In this document: positions 9,738 to 18,623 of the stretch, in pieces
Position numbering within the stretch: the stretch's first letter is position 1
How the letters are laid out: each line of letters starts with the position of its first letter
Position numbers and translations under genes: made by a program
Notes under the pieces: generated by a model
Seen by the model: only the letters and a program-made list of their open reading frames with translations
Databases searched by the model: none
Told to the model about the DNA's origin: nothing
NCBI RefSeq assembly: GCF_003491345.1
Contig: NZ_CP025512.1
Coordinates: 372,001-436,000 of the forward strand
Reading direction: 5' to 3'
From: Neorhizobium sp. SOG26
Lineage (GTDB): Bacteria; Pseudomonadota; Alphaproteobacteria; Rhizobiales; Rhizobiaceae
DNA: 64,000 nt

Positions 9738-10895
9738 TCAGAGCAGCGACAACTGGATGCCTCCACCGTCTGGCCGCACGAAGATATCGTCACGCAACGG
9801 CAGACCGCGCCGCGTCATCCCCAGCCGCTTGGTTGCCATCTCAAACCGGCGGCCAATCTGCCAGGCATAGGGACCAGCGCCCTTCATCCGCTTGCCGAAC
9901 TCCGCATCGTAATCCTTGCCGCCGCGCATCGAACGGACGAGTGACATCACGTGGCGGTAGCGGTTGGGGTAGTTCTGCAGCAGCCAGTCGCGGAAGAGGG
10001 GGCTGACCTCCAGCGGAAGGCGCAACAGCACGTAGCTTGCCTCGGTGGCGCCCGCAGCATGTCCCGCCTCCAGAATGCGCTCGATCTCGTGATCATTGAG
10101 CGCTGGGATGACCGGAGCCAGCAGCACGCCCGTCGGAATGCCCGCGTCGGTCAGCGCCTTGATCGCGTCGAGCCGCTTGGGCGGCGTGGAAGCGCGAGGC
10201 TCCATCGTGCGGGCCAGTTTCCGGTCGAGTGTCGTCACCGAAATCCCAACCTTCACGAGTCCTTTCGACGCCATGTCCGACAGGATGTCGATGTCACGGG
10301 TGATCAGTGCAGACTTTGTCACGATGGCAACGGGATGGTTTGCCTTCTGCAGCACTTCGAGAATCTGCCGCATGACGCGCCATTCGCGCTCGATTGGCTG
10401 GTAAGGATCGGTGTTCGTGCCGATCGCGATCGCCCGCACCTTGTAATCCGGCTTGCTGAGTTCGCGTTCCAGAAGTTTTGGCACGTCCGGCTTGGCGAAC
10501 AGCTTTGCCTCGAAATCAAGTCCCGGAGACAGGCCCATATAGCTGTGGGTCGGGCGGGCAAAGCAATAGATGCAGCCGTGCTCGCAGCCGCGATAGGGAT
10601 TGATGGAACGGTCGAAGGAAACGTCGGGCGACTCGTTGCGGGTAATGGCCGTGCGTGGCTTTTCGACCTGCACATCCGTCTTGAACGGCTCGAGTTCCTC
10701 AAGCGTCTGCCAGCCATCGTCAAAGGCTTCGCGCCGCTCGCCCTCGAAACGACCGGTCGGGTTCAAGCCCGCGCCACGACCACGCCGGCGGTCGACGTCA
10801 ACTCTCAGGCCTGTGGCCTGGACCATCGCATCGGCAATATCAGCCGTATGGGCAGGCGCGAAAGCGGCCTGCCGCAGTTGGGACAGCTCGTTCAT
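9738..10895 (-). CDS. PA0069-family radical SAM protein (SplB-like)
   Basis: This 385-residue protein carries the radical SAM cluster motif C-x3-C-x2-C in the form CEHGCIYC (Cys104, Cys108, Cys111), so it should bind a 4Fe-4S cluster and S-adenosylmethionine. Surrounding sequence (SINPYRGCEHG, FARPTHSYMG, IGTNTDPYQPIE) is typical of the PA0069 family, related to spore photoproduct lyase-like proteins. The substrate is unknown. ATG 10895 is chosen because AGGAG lies six bases upstream; longer in-frame starts exist up to 10970. The gene is followed by rnhB on the same strand after 165 bases. Confidence 0.88.
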   Translation of the reverse strand: MNELSQLRQAAFAPAHTADIADAMVQATGLRVDVDRRRGRGAGLNPTGRFEGERREAFDDGWQTLEELEPFKTDVQVEKPRTAITRNESPDVSFDRSINPYRGCEHGCIYCFARPTHSYMGLSPGLDFEAKLFAKPDVPKLLERELSKPDYKVRAIAIGTNTDPYQPIEREWRVMRQILEVLQKANHPVAIVTKSALITRDIDILSDMASKGLVKVGISVTTLDRKLARTMEPRASTPPKRLDAIKALTDAGIPTGVLLAPVIPALNDHEIERILEAGHAAGATEASYVLLRLPLEVSPLFRDWLLQNYPNRYRHVMSLVRSMRGGKDYDAEFGKRMKGAGPYAWQIGRRFEMATKRLGMTRRGLPLRDDIFVRPDGGGIQLSLL

Positions 10896-10936
10896 GGGAC
10901 ACTCCTGGAGGCACGCCTCCAAACCTGATGCTGGAT

Positions 10937-10965
10937 TCGTAGCGCCGAAAGGAGAACAATGCAAG
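10937..10965 (-). promoter_or_regulatory. Candidate promoter of the radical SAM gene
   Basis: On the minus strand CTTGCA (10965-10960) and CTACGA (10942-10937) are 17 bases apart, resembling the rhizobial consensus. A perfect palindrome GGAGGC-AC-GCCTCC at 10907-10920 lies between it and the start codon. Confidence 0.4.
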
Positions 10966-11020
10966 AACAAACTTCTGGAACAAACTGGCGTTCGGTTGTG
11001 CGATGCAGTAGAGCAATAGG

Positions 11021-11536
11021 ATGCTCACGGTCCTCATGGAATGCCGAAATCAGGAATCGGAACTGGCCCAGACGCTGTCGGTGCTTGTCTCCGGCGCCGT
11101 CGAGGGCCTCGTCAGCGACGTGATCGTTCTGGATCACGGCTCCACCGATGGTTCTTCGCGCGTGGCAGATGCCGCGGGCTGCCGCTTCCACACTGGGTGG
11201 GATCTCCCATCGGTGCTGAAAGAGGCTCGCGGCGAATGGTTGCTGCTCCTCGAGCCGGGCGCGCGCCTGCAAGCCGGCTGGATCGAAGAAGTGCTGGAAT
11301 ATCTGGCGCTCAACCGTCGACCGGCGCGCTTTTCGCCAGCGCGGAACTATCGCCGGCCATTGCTGCAGCGGATCACCCGCAAGGCGACGCCGCTTGAACA
11401 GGGGCTGCTCTTGTCCAAATCCATGGCGACCGCAAAGGCCGAGGCGGGCAGGGGGCTGGAAGCGTTGGCGAAGGACGTCAAGCCGCTCAAGCTCAAGAGC
11501 GAGTTGATCCCTGCCTGGGTCGCTGCCGCGCGCTGA
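11021..11536 (+). CDS. Short glycosyltransferase-like protein
   Basis: The 171-residue product resembles the N-terminal half of a GT-A family 2 glycosyltransferase: a short strand with MECRNQE at the start, VLDHGSTDGS (about 38-47) like the nucleotide-binding region, then WLLLLEPGARLQAGWIEE, where family 2 enzymes usually have a DxD-type motif. Here that position reads EPG rather than D-x-D, and the C-terminal acceptor half is missing, so catalysis is doubtful. It starts divergently from the radical SAM gene and its stop abuts the stop of moaB with no spacer. Confidence 0.65.
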   Translation: MLTVLMECRNQESELAQTLSVLVSGAVEGLVSDVIVLDHGSTDGSSRVADAAGCRFHTGWDLPSVLKEARGEWLLLLEPGARLQAGWIEEVLEYLALNRRPARFSPARNYRRPLLQRITRKATPLEQGLLLSKSMATAKAEAGRGLEALAKDVKPLKLKSELIPAWVAAAR

Positions 11537-12085
11537 TTACTTGCCGCTGCGGCGCAAGTGTTCGTCCAGCCGCGGCATGATCTCGATGAAGTTGCATGGC
11601 ATGTGCCGGTAATCGAGCTGCGCCTTCAGGATGCCATCCCACGCGTCCTTGCAGGCGCCCGGCGAGCCGGGGAGCACGAAGATGAAGGTGGCATTGGCCA
11701 CGCCACCGGTGGCACGCGACTGGATGGTCGAGGTGCCAATCTTGTCATAGGAAATGCGGTGGAAGACTTCCGAAAAACCGTCCATCCGCTTCTCGAACAG
11801 TGGTTCAAGCGCTTCCGGCGTCACGTCGCGGCCGGTAAAGCCCGTGCCGCCGGTGGTGATCACCACGTCGATCTCCGGATCCAGCGTCCAATCGCGCACC
11901 TGGGATGCGATCTTTTCCTTGTCGTCCGGAACGATCGCCCGCGCCTTCACCTCATGCCCGGCCTCGGTGATTCGCGCGACGAGCGTATCGCCGGAGCGGT
12001 CGTCGGCGAGGGTGCGGGTGTCCGACACCGTCAGCACGGCAATTCCGACGGGGATGAAGGGGCGGTTTTCATCAATCCGGCTCAT
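11537..12085 (-). CDS. moaB: Molybdenum cofactor biosynthesis protein B
   Basis: MoaB/MogA proteins bind molybdopterin and take part in the adenylylation step before metal insertion. The 182-residue protein has the MoCF-binding fold with TTGGTGFTGRDVTPEA (about residues 77-92) as the pterin-binding loop and a matching C-terminal SPGACKDAW stretch. It lies 15 bases after ispE on the same strand, so it is probably at the end of the TPR-ispE-moaB transcript. Its stop directly abuts that of the convergent upstream gene. Confidence 0.92.
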   Translation of the reverse strand: MSRIDENRPFIPVGIAVLTVSDTRTLADDRSGDTLVARITEAGHEVKARAIVPDDKEKIASQVRDWTLDPEIDVVITTGGTGFTGRDVTPEALEPLFEKRMDGFSEVFHRISYDKIGTSTIQSRATGGVANATFIFVLPGSPGACKDAWDGILKAQLDYRHMPCNFIEIMPRLDEHLRRSGK

Positions 12086-12100
12086 GATCGCTCCTTTGGT

Positions 12101-13003
12101 TTACGCGCCGACCGTCTGCACGGCCTGAAAATACCAGCCAAGCCGCTTGGCCGCGAGGTTTTTGGCGGCGTGTTCTGCAGCCTCGGCATCGCGGAATATT
12201 CCGAAACAGGTCGCGCCCGAACCCGACATCCGCGTCAGCAACGCGCCCTCGGCCTTTATCTCGGCCGAGAGCTGCTCAACCTCTGAAACAAGCAAACGCG
12301 CCGGCGGCTCAAGATCATTGCGCAGCCGGCGGAGAAGATCCATCCAGTCGCCATCGAGTGGGCCGATCGGATCATTGTTCTTGTTCGGCAGGCGTCGGAA
12401 GATTTCGGGCGTTGAAACACCAACCAGCGGATTTCCCAGCACCATCGCAAGGGACGGAAGCGTTGGAAGAGGCATCATCTCCTCGCCGATCCCGCTGGCC
12501 AGCAGCGGCTCGCCCTTGAGGCACATGGGCACGTCCGCCCCGAGTGAAAGTGCCAGCGTCGCAAGCTCGGCCTCCTCAAGCTCAACATTCCAGAGGCGAA
12601 GCAGCCCGCGGATCGCCGCGGCTGCGTCGGCAGACCCACCGCCGATGCCCGCCGCGACCGGCAGGTCCTTTTCCAGATGCAGCGCCACGGGCGACGCCTC
12701 ATGCCCCATGTCTTGCAAAGCCTGCCGCAGACGGTCCCGGGCCCTCAGCACAAGGTTTTGCGCGGCATCCACGGATTGGAGCAGATGCCCGAAGCGACCG
12801 GAAACACGAAAGCTGTCGGCTTCAGCGGGTTCAAGATGAAGGCGATCGCCTTTGTCCGCGAAGGTCACGATCGTCTCAAGCAGGTGATAACCGTCAGCCC
12901 TTTGCCCCACGACATGCAGGGCCAGGTTGATCTTCGCAGGCGCCAGTTCAAAAAAGCCCGCCTTCTGGGCGGGCCTTTCCTGGTTCAAGTTATTGAAGAG
13001 CAT
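12101..13003 (-). CDS. ispE: 4-diphosphocytidyl-2-C-methyl-D-erythritol kinase
   Basis: IspE phosphorylates CDP-methylerythritol in the non-mevalonate isoprenoid pathway; dxs of the same pathway is at 52.5 kb. The 300-residue protein has APAKINLALHV (Lys24 catalytic), the GHMP-kinase ATP loop DLPVAAGIGGGSADAA (about 113-128) and LGADVP with the expected acidic residue. The start codon overlaps the stop of the upstream TPR gene (TGATG), which suggests translational coupling. A terminator-like hairpin lies within codons 10-18, so expression may be attenuated or the gene may also have its own start signal. Confidence 0.93.
   Translation of the reverse strand: MLFNNLNQERPAQKAGFFELAPAKINLALHVVGQRADGYHLLETIVTFADKGDRLHLEPAEADSFRVSGRFGHLLQSVDAAQNLVLRARDRLRQALQDMGHEASPVALHLEKDLPVAAGIGGGSADAAAAIRGLLRLWNVELEEAELATLALSLGADVPMCLKGEPLLASGIGEEMMPLPTLPSLAMVLGNPLVGVSTPEIFRRLPNKNNDPIGPLDGDWMDLLRRLRNDLEPPARLLVSEVEQLSAEIKAEGALLTRMSGSGATCFGIFRDAEAAEHAAKNLAAKRLGWYFQAVQTVGA
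12950..12974 (-). terminator. Terminator-like hairpin inside the ispE 5' codons
   Basis: Read on the minus strand, GCCCGCC (12974-12968) pairs perfectly with GGCGGGC (12962-12956) over a 5-base loop and is followed by six T (12955-12950). It lies 29 bases after the TPR stop codon and inside the start of ispE. It looks like a complete intrinsic terminator that is also coding sequence. Confidence 0.6.
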
Positions 13004-14838
13004 CAGGACTTCTTGTCCGGAGCAGCGGGCGCCGGTGCAACGGGAGGCGCAGGCTCGGTCTGGCTGCGATCGGCAGTCGTCGCGTTCGGATCAAGCGGCG
13101 CCAGGCCCTTCTCGATCTTTTCCTTGACCTGCTCGCGGTTGATGTCTTCGCCTTCCGAGATCAGTGCCCGGTTCCACTGGTAGACCGCTTCGAGCTTGCG
13201 GCCGACCCGCCAATAGGCGTCGCCCAGGTGGTCGTTGATGGTCGCGTCGCTCGCCCGCAGTTGCACGGCGCGTTCGAGCTCCGTCACGGCCTCCTCAAAC
13301 TTGCCCATGCGATAATAGGCCCAGCCGAGCGAATCGACGATGTAACCATCATCCGGCCGCGCATCGACGGCCCGCTTGATCATGTCCAGGCCCTCTTCGA
13401 GGTTCTTGCTCATGTCGACAAGCGAATAGCCGAGATAGTTCAGTACCTGCGGCTGTTCCGGATTAAGCTCCAATGCGCGACGGAAGTTCGGCTCTGCCTT
13501 GTCCCACTGCTTCAGGCGCTCATAGGCAATGCCGCGCTGGAAGAACACGGTCCAGTCCGACGGGCGCGGCACGGGACCGATCTTCTCGACCGCCTTGTCG
13601 TAATTCTCCGCCATGGCCTTGAAGTCCTTGGCCTCGGACAAGACGCTGCCATAAGCGATGTAGCTGCGCAGGTCCGACGGATCGAACGCGATCAGCGCCT
13701 TCAGGTGCTCCTTGGCTTCTTCCACCTTGCCGGTGGTGGAAAGGGCCAGGCCAAGCTGCAGTTCGGAAACCCGGCGCATCGGCGAATCAGCCGGCACGCG
13801 GGAATAAAGCTCGATGGCGCGCTCCGGCTTTTCAAGCTTTTCGGCGAGGCCGCCGAGCAGGATCAGCGTATCCGGGCTGTTCGGGTCCAGCGCATGGGAA
13901 ACCTGCAGGTAGAGCGATACCATGTCCTCGGCGCCCTGGCGGTTCAGCGCGCCGCCGATGGAAAACAGCACGCCGGCCGCACCTTCGGCCGCGGTCGTCA
14001 CCTGCTGGGCGGGCTTCTCGCCCTTTTCAATGCTTTGGCGAAGCGCCTTCAGCGGTGCATAGTTCGCAACCGCCGTGTCACCGACGGAAATCGCGTCGAG
14101 CGCCTTCTGCTTGTTGCCGGCAGCCGCTTCCAGCCGCGCCAGCGCCATCACGGCGCGGATGAACGTATCCGGCGCGGTGGCAATGGCTTCCTTGTTGGTC
14201 ACGGCATCGTTCAGGTGCCGCCGGGCAGCGGCCGTGTCGCCGGCAACCAGGGCCATGGCACCCAGATGATAGTCGGTAAAGACCTTGTACCATGCCGGAC
14301 CCTTGAGGCCGGAGACGGTCGACATCGCCTGCTTGGCCTTGCCGGCGCCGACATCGGCCCAGGCGCCGAGCAACTGGTGGGTCAACCGATCGAGATCGTT
14401 CGGGCCCTTGTAGGCGAGGATCTTCTTGGCGGTCTCGAACTTCTTGTGGCGCAGCGCATCCAGGCCGCGGACGATCTTGGTGATCCGCTCTACCGAGCCG
14501 TCACCCTTCAGGTTCTCGGCTTCCTTCAGGCCGTCCTCGAAATCGCCATTGAGTAACAGCGAGATCATCAGCCGTTCGCGGATTTCAAGATTGGCGGCAT
14601 CGAAGCTCAGCGCCTTGCGGTAAAGCGCAATGGCAGTTGGGTAATCATGGTCGACATCGGCAGTACGGGCAGCGAGGAACGCGCCGGAAAAGGAGTTGAT
14701 GTCGCCGGGACCGAACTCGGTCACTTCCTCTTTGTCCGGTTTTGCCTCCGGCGTCGCAGCACTGGCGAGGCCTCCGAATGTCAGAACGGCCGCGAGTGCT
14801 GCACTTGAGAGCAGAAGGAGGCTGGAATTCCGCCGCAT
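13003..14838 (-). CDS. Exported tetratricopeptide repeat protein
   Basis: The product (611 residues) begins with a signal peptide (MRRNSSLLLLSSAALAAV, cleavage likely after about residue 28) and is otherwise alpha-helical with many TPR units. Clear ones lie in the second half, for example FRRALELNPEQPQVLNYLGYS and related NDHLGDAYWRVGR segments, so a role as a periplasmic or outer membrane scaffold is likely. The C-terminus is Pro/Ala-rich. The ATG at 14838 has AAGG seven bases upstream; another ATG at 14853 lacks one. It lies between the polyprenyl synthase gene and ispE on the same strand. Specific partners are unknown. Confidence 0.87.
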   Translation of the reverse strand: MRRNSSLLLLSSAALAAVLTFGGLASAATPEAKPDKEEVTEFGPGDINSFSGAFLAARTADVDHDYPTAIALYRKALSFDAANLEIRERLMISLLLNGDFEDGLKEAENLKGDGSVERITKIVRGLDALRHKKFETAKKILAYKGPNDLDRLTHQLLGAWADVGAGKAKQAMSTVSGLKGPAWYKVFTDYHLGAMALVAGDTAAARRHLNDAVTNKEAIATAPDTFIRAVMALARLEAAAGNKQKALDAISVGDTAVANYAPLKALRQSIEKGEKPAQQVTTAAEGAAGVLFSIGGALNRQGAEDMVSLYLQVSHALDPNSPDTLILLGGLAEKLEKPERAIELYSRVPADSPMRRVSELQLGLALSTTGKVEEAKEHLKALIAFDPSDLRSYIAYGSVLSEAKDFKAMAENYDKAVEKIGPVPRPSDWTVFFQRGIAYERLKQWDKAEPNFRRALELNPEQPQVLNYLGYSLVDMSKNLEEGLDMIKRAVDARPDDGYIVDSLGWAYYRMGKFEEAVTELERAVQLRASDATINDHLGDAYWRVGRKLEAVYQWNRALISEGEDINREQVKEKIEKGLAPLDPNATTADRSQTEPAPPVAPAPAAPDKKS

Positions 14839-14999
14839 CGAATTGCCTTTCATGTAGAGCCGTGTGCCGCCGACGAACCGGGGCTTGGTAGCTCATTGAT
14901 TCATGAACAGAATGGCTTTTTTGAAGCACGTCCGCAAGGAAATCTCCGGCACCGCAGGGCCCGCGATGCCGTCACATTCCGTTGAGGCCGAAGGCTCTC

Positions 15000-16016
15000 T
15001 CAGTTCACACGCTGGATCGAGAAGTCGATGACTTCCAGCAGGGCGGACTTCAGCGGCGAGGTCGGCAGCGGCGCGAGTGCATCGCGGGCGATCGTGCCGT
15101 AATGCAGGGCGCGGCCGATCGTGTCGTTGAGCGCGCCATACTTGGTGATGAGGCCGAGCGCCTTTTCGAGATTTTCCTCGCTGCTCTCACCCTGTTCGAT
15201 TGACTGGCGCCAGAAGGCGCGCTCGTCTTCGGTGCCCCGGCGATAAGCCAGGATGACCGGAAGCGTGATCTTGCCTTCGCGGAAGTCGTCGCCGACATTC
15301 TTGCCGAGATCGGCAGCCTTGCCACCGTAATCGAGCGCGTCGTCGACCAGCTGGAAGGCATAACCAAGGTTCAGGCCGTAGGACTTCATCGCCGCGCGCG
15401 CACCCTTGTCGGCATTGGCGATGATCGGGCCTACTTCGGCCGCAGCGGCAAACAGCGCGGCCGTCTTGGCGCGAATGACCGAAAGATAATCGTCTTCGGT
15501 CGTTTCCATGTTCTTGGCGACCGAAAGCTGCAGCACTTCGCCTTCGGCAATCACGGCCGCGGCGGATGCGAGCACGTCGAGCGCTTCGAGCGAGCCGACT
15601 TCGACCATCATCTTGAAGGCCTGGCCGAGCAGGAAGTCGCCGACAAGTACGCTCGCCTGGTTGCCCCAGATCGTCCGCGCGGTCGACTTGCCGCGACGAA
15701 GGTCGCTTTCATCCACGACGTCGTCGTGCAGCAGGGTGGCGGTGTGCATGAACTCGACGCTGGTCGCGAGCTTCACATGCGCTTCGCCGCGATAGCCGAA
15801 CAGCGTGGCAGAGGCGAGCGTCAGCATCGGCCGCAGCCGCTTGCCGCCTGACGAGATCAGGTGGTTCGCCACTTCCGGTATCATCTGGACGTCGGAACCT
15901 GCCTTGGAGAGAATGAGCTGGTTCACGCGCTCCATGTCGCCCTTGGTGAGGTCCACCAGGGGTTTGACGGAAGCGTGTTTGTTTTTGCCTTCTTCAAGCG
16001 GTATGACGACGCCCAA
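15000..16016 (-). CDS. ispB: Trans-polyprenyl diphosphate synthase (octa/decaprenyl)
   Basis: This class of enzyme extends farnesyl diphosphate with isopentenyl units to make the side chain of ubiquinone; in rhizobia the product is usually the ten-isoprene chain. The 338-residue protein has GGKRLRPML, the first aspartate-rich motif in LLHDDVVDESDLRRG (about residue 95) and the second in FQLVDDALDYGG (about 227), which bind Mg2+ and substrate diphosphates. ubiA at 34.9 kb would use the product. Chain length cannot be read from sequence with certainty; the gene could also be named ddsA. Confidence 0.92.
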   Translation of the reverse strand: MGVVIPLEEGKNKHASVKPLVDLTKGDMERVNQLILSKAGSDVQMIPEVANHLISSGGKRLRPMLTLASATLFGYRGEAHVKLATSVEFMHTATLLHDDVVDESDLRRGKSTARTIWGNQASVLVGDFLLGQAFKMMVEVGSLEALDVLASAAAVIAEGEVLQLSVAKNMETTEDDYLSVIRAKTAALFAAAAEVGPIIANADKGARAAMKSYGLNLGYAFQLVDDALDYGGKAADLGKNVGDDFREGKITLPVILAYRRGTEDERAFWRQSIEQGESSEENLEKALGLITKYGALNDTIGRALHYGTIARDALAPLPTSPLKSALLEVIDFSIQRVN

Positions 16017-16048
16017 CGGTCAGGACTCCTATCGAATTTTTCCAAGGA

Positions 16049-16077
16049 CAATAGAAAGCCGCGTATAGGGCGGCAAG
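16049..16077 (-). promoter_or_regulatory. Candidate promoter of the polyprenyl synthase gene
   Basis: On the minus strand CTTGCC (16077-16072), a 17-base spacer and CTATTG (16054-16049) resemble the rhizobial sigma-70 consensus, about 35 bases before the start codon. Confidence 0.5.
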
Positions 16078-16115
16078 GGCAAATCGCGCCCTGCGACGTT
16101 TAAGGAGCATCCCGC

Positions 16116-16349
16116 ATGCAGGAAATCATCCGCACGAACGATATCGTGGTCTTGTCGCTGGCCGAGAGCCTGATGAAGGACGCTGGTATCCACAGCATGG
16201 TGGCGGATCAGTCCATGAGCGTGCTCGAAGGGTCGCTCGGCTTGCTGCCCCGCCGTTTCCTGGTGGAGGAAGACCGGGCCGACGAGGCGAGGCGCATCCT
16301 GAAGGATGCCGGGCTCGAGGCGGAACTGAGGCCGCAGCGCAAGTCATGA
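16116..16349 (+). CDS. DUF2007 family protein
   Basis: A 77-residue cytoplasmic protein of the DUF2007 (putative signal transducing protein) family. The opening I-x-R-T-N-D followed by LAESLMKDAGI and a C-terminal RRFLVEEDRADEARRIL are typical of the small alpha-beta fold. Biochemical function is not known. Its stop overlaps the start of the methyltransferase gene (ATGA), so the two are translated together; this pairing is widespread in rhizobia as far as I recall. Confidence 0.85.
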   Translation: MQEIIRTNDIVVLSLAESLMKDAGIHSMVADQSMSVLEGSLGLLPRRFLVEEDRADEARRILKDAGLEAELRPQRKS

Positions 16350-17149
16350 GCAAAACCTTCACCGTGGATGCCTTTCATCGGGGCGCCTTCCATGTGATGC
16401 AGCCGAAGGGGGGAGGACACCGCTCCGGTGTCGATGCCATGCTGCTGGCTGCGCTGGTGGCGGACGACAAGCCGATCCATGTGGCTGATCTTGGCGCAGG
16501 CGCCGGTGCGGCAGGCCTTGCGGTCGGATCGCGGCTGCCAAGCGCGCGGATCGACCTGATCGAACGGTCGCCGCTGATGGCAGACTACGCGCGTCGTTCG
16601 CTGGAGCTACCCGAAAACGCATTGCTGAAGGACCGCGTTCACGTGATTGAAGCGGACGTGACACTGACGGGCAAACCGCGTATCGCCGCCGGCCTGCTGG
16701 ATGAGATCTACGACCACGTCATCATGAACCCGCCGTTCAACGACGCCTCCGACCGCAAGACGCCGGATGCCCTGAAAGCGGATGCACATGCGATGACGGA
16801 GAACCTGTTCGAGACCTGGATCCGCACCGCGGGTGCAATCATGAAGCCTGGCGGCCAATTGTCCCTGATTGCCCGGCCGCAATCGGTGGCCGAGATCATC
16901 CAGGCCTGCGGCAAGCGATTCGGCGGGCTGGAGATAACCCTGCTTCATCCGCGGCCAGATGAGAGTGCCACGCGGCTGTTGCTTACCGCCATCAAGGGGT
17001 CCCGGGCGCGGCTGACCTTCCGGGCGCCGCTCGTGGTCCATGGGCCGGACGGTCATGCCTTTGCGCCATTCGTGGATGACCTGAACAACGGTCGCGCCGC
17101 TTATTCCCGGCTCAGCCCAAGACGAAGTCCATCACAAGCTTCACGTTAA
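16346..17149 (+). CDS. N6-adenine methyltransferase, TrmN6/YfiC-like
   Basis: The 267-residue protein is a class I SAM-dependent methyltransferase. [15 protein letters not shown] (about residues 47-61) is the SAM-binding motif I and NPPFND (about 129-134) is the catalytic motif IV of amino-methyltransferases. Overall it resembles tRNA1(Val) adenine-37 N6-methyltransferase, so a tRNA modification role is likely but the target is not proven. It overlaps DUF2007 by four bases at the start and overlaps the 3' end of convergent mntH by 38 bases. Confidence 0.83.
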   Translation: MSKTFTVDAFHRGAFHVMQPKGGGHRSGVDAMLLAALVADDKPIHVADLGAGAGAAGLAVGSRLPSARIDLIERSPLMADYARRSLELPENALLKDRVHVIEADVTLTGKPRIAAGLLDEIYDHVIMNPPFNDASDRKTPDALKADAHAMTENLFETWIRTAGAIMKPGGQLSLIARPQSVAEIIQACGKRFGGLEITLLHPRPDESATRLLLTAIKGSRARLTFRAPLVVHGPDGHAFAPFVDDLNNGRAAYSRLSPRRSPSQASR

Positions 17150-18452
17150 GGCCGGCGATAGCCACTGCAATGGCCCAGGCGATGGCGGATAACCAGCGTG
17201 GCGCAACAAGCTCGCCCATCTTCGCCTTGCTGGCGGTAAACATCACCAGCGGGAAGACGGCAAACGACAACTGAAGGCTGAGCACGACCTGCGTCAGGAT
17301 CAACAGTTCAGCCGTGCCTGCGTCGCCATACCAGATTGCGACGAAGCCTGCCGGAATGATGGCGATGGCCCGGGTGATCAGCCGGCGCAGCCATGGCTGC
17401 AGCTTCATTTTCAGGAAGCCTTCCATGACGATCTGACCGGCAAGCGTTGCCGTTACCGTCGAGTTCAGGCCGCAACAGAGAAGCGCGATGCCGAAGAGGG
17501 TGGGGGCGATCGCCATGCCGAGCAGCGGTGCAAGCAGCGAATGTGCCTCCCCGAGGTCGGCCACCTCCGTCTGCCCCGTGCCGTTGAAAGCCGCTGCGGC
17601 CAGGATGAGGATCGAGGCGTTGATCAGCAGCGCGAAGGTCAGGGCCACGGTCGAGTCGACCGTCGCAAAAGTCAGGGCTTCCCGTTTCTCCGGCAGCGTC
17701 TGCCCGTATTTGCGGGTCTGCACGATGCCGGAATGCAGGTAGAGGTTATGCGGCATCACAGTTGCACCAAGGATTCCGAGCGCGAGGTAGAGCATCTCCG
17801 GATCGGTGACGATCTCGGTGGAGGGTAGGAACCCGCGGATCACGCCGCCCCAATCCGGGTCGGCAAGGAAGATCTGGATGCCGAAGCAGAGCGCTATCAC
17901 GCCAAGCAGCGTGATGATGAAGGCTTCCACCCAGCGGAAGCCGAGCCTTTGCAGGTAGAGAATGATGAAGACGTCGAGCGCGGTGATCAGCACGCCAAGC
18001 TCGAGAGGAATGCCGAAGATCAGCTTGAGCCCGATGGCCGTTCCGATGACCTCGGCAATATCCGTGGCGATGATGGCAATTTCCGCCAGCGCCCAGAGCG
18101 GCACCGCAATCCATTTCGGGAACGCGTCGCGACAAGCCTGCGCCAGGTCGCGGCCGGAAGCGATCGCAAGCCGCGCACAGAGCGACTGCAACACAATCGC
18201 CATCAGGTTGGATAGGAGCGCGACAGCAAGCAGCGCATAACCGAACTTCGAGCCGCCGGCGAGCGAGGTCGCCCAGTTGCCGGGATCCATGTAGCCGACC
18301 GCCACCAGGTATCCGGGACCGGCAAACGCGGCGATGCGGCGCAGTTTGGAGCTATGGCGGGCGACATCGACCGTGCCGTGGACATCAGACAAGGACGCTT
18401 CGCCTCGGCTAAGGCGCCATCCTCCGTCTGTTCCCGAACCTCGCATGTCCAT
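17112..18452 (-). CDS. mntH: Nramp-family divalent metal transporter
   Basis: Nramp/MntH proteins import Mn2+ (and Fe2+) with protons across the inner membrane. The 446-residue protein has eleven or so membrane helices, the metal-binding DPGNW (residues 56-60) in helix 1 and the MPHNLYLHS motif in helix 6. The ATG at 18452 is preferred because GAGG lies seven bases upstream and because the operator-like palindrome at 18499-18517 then falls in the promoter region. An ATG at 18485 would add 11 residues. It lies between genes that face it or diverge from it, so it is monocistronic. Confidence 0.92.
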   Translation of the reverse strand: MDMRGSGTDGGWRLSRGEASLSDVHGTVDVARHSSKLRRIAAFAGPGYLVAVGYMDPGNWATSLAGGSKFGYALLAVALLSNLMAIVLQSLCARLAIASGRDLAQACRDAFPKWIAVPLWALAEIAIIATDIAEVIGTAIGLKLIFGIPLELGVLITALDVFIILYLQRLGFRWVEAFIITLLGVIALCFGIQIFLADPDWGGVIRGFLPSTEIVTDPEMLYLALGILGATVMPHNLYLHSGIVQTRKYGQTLPEKREALTFATVDSTVALTFALLINASILILAAAAFNGTGQTEVADLGEAHSLLAPLLGMAIAPTLFGIALLCCGLNSTVTATLAGQIVMEGFLKMKLQPWLRRLITRAIAIIPAGFVAIWYGDAGTAELLILTQVVLSLQLSFAVFPLVMFTASKAKMGELVAPRWLSAIAWAIAVAIAGLNVKLVMDFVLG

Positions 18453-18498
18453 TCCACGGCCTCGCATGATCTTTGGTGACATCAATATGTTCTTTTCA

Positions 18499-18517
18499 AA
18501 TGATAATGCTAGTCATT
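18499..18517 (-). promoter_or_regulatory. Candidate metal-regulator (Mur/Fur-type) operator of mntH
   Basis: AATGATAATGCTAGTCATT has 5-bp inverted arms (AATGA/TCATT) in an AT-rich context, like Fur-family boxes. It lies 47 bases before the mntH start and 107 before the divergent peptidase gene. In rhizobia the Fur homologue Mur controls manganese uptake; that it acts here is inferred. Confidence 0.4.
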
Positions 18518-18623
18518 CGCAACAAGATTTCGATCCGATATTCTGCTGGCGTCGGGCAAAGCCATTGCGTTTGAGGAATCCGCACATACATGCTGAGGCG
18601 GCTCGCACGGAAAAAGGAAGAAA

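Noticed and set aside
11021..11536. Truncated pseudogene of a larger glycosyltransferase
   Set aside because: The downstream sequence is fully used by moaB and holds no remnant of the missing half; similar short proteins may be genuine, so I kept it as a gene with a caveat.
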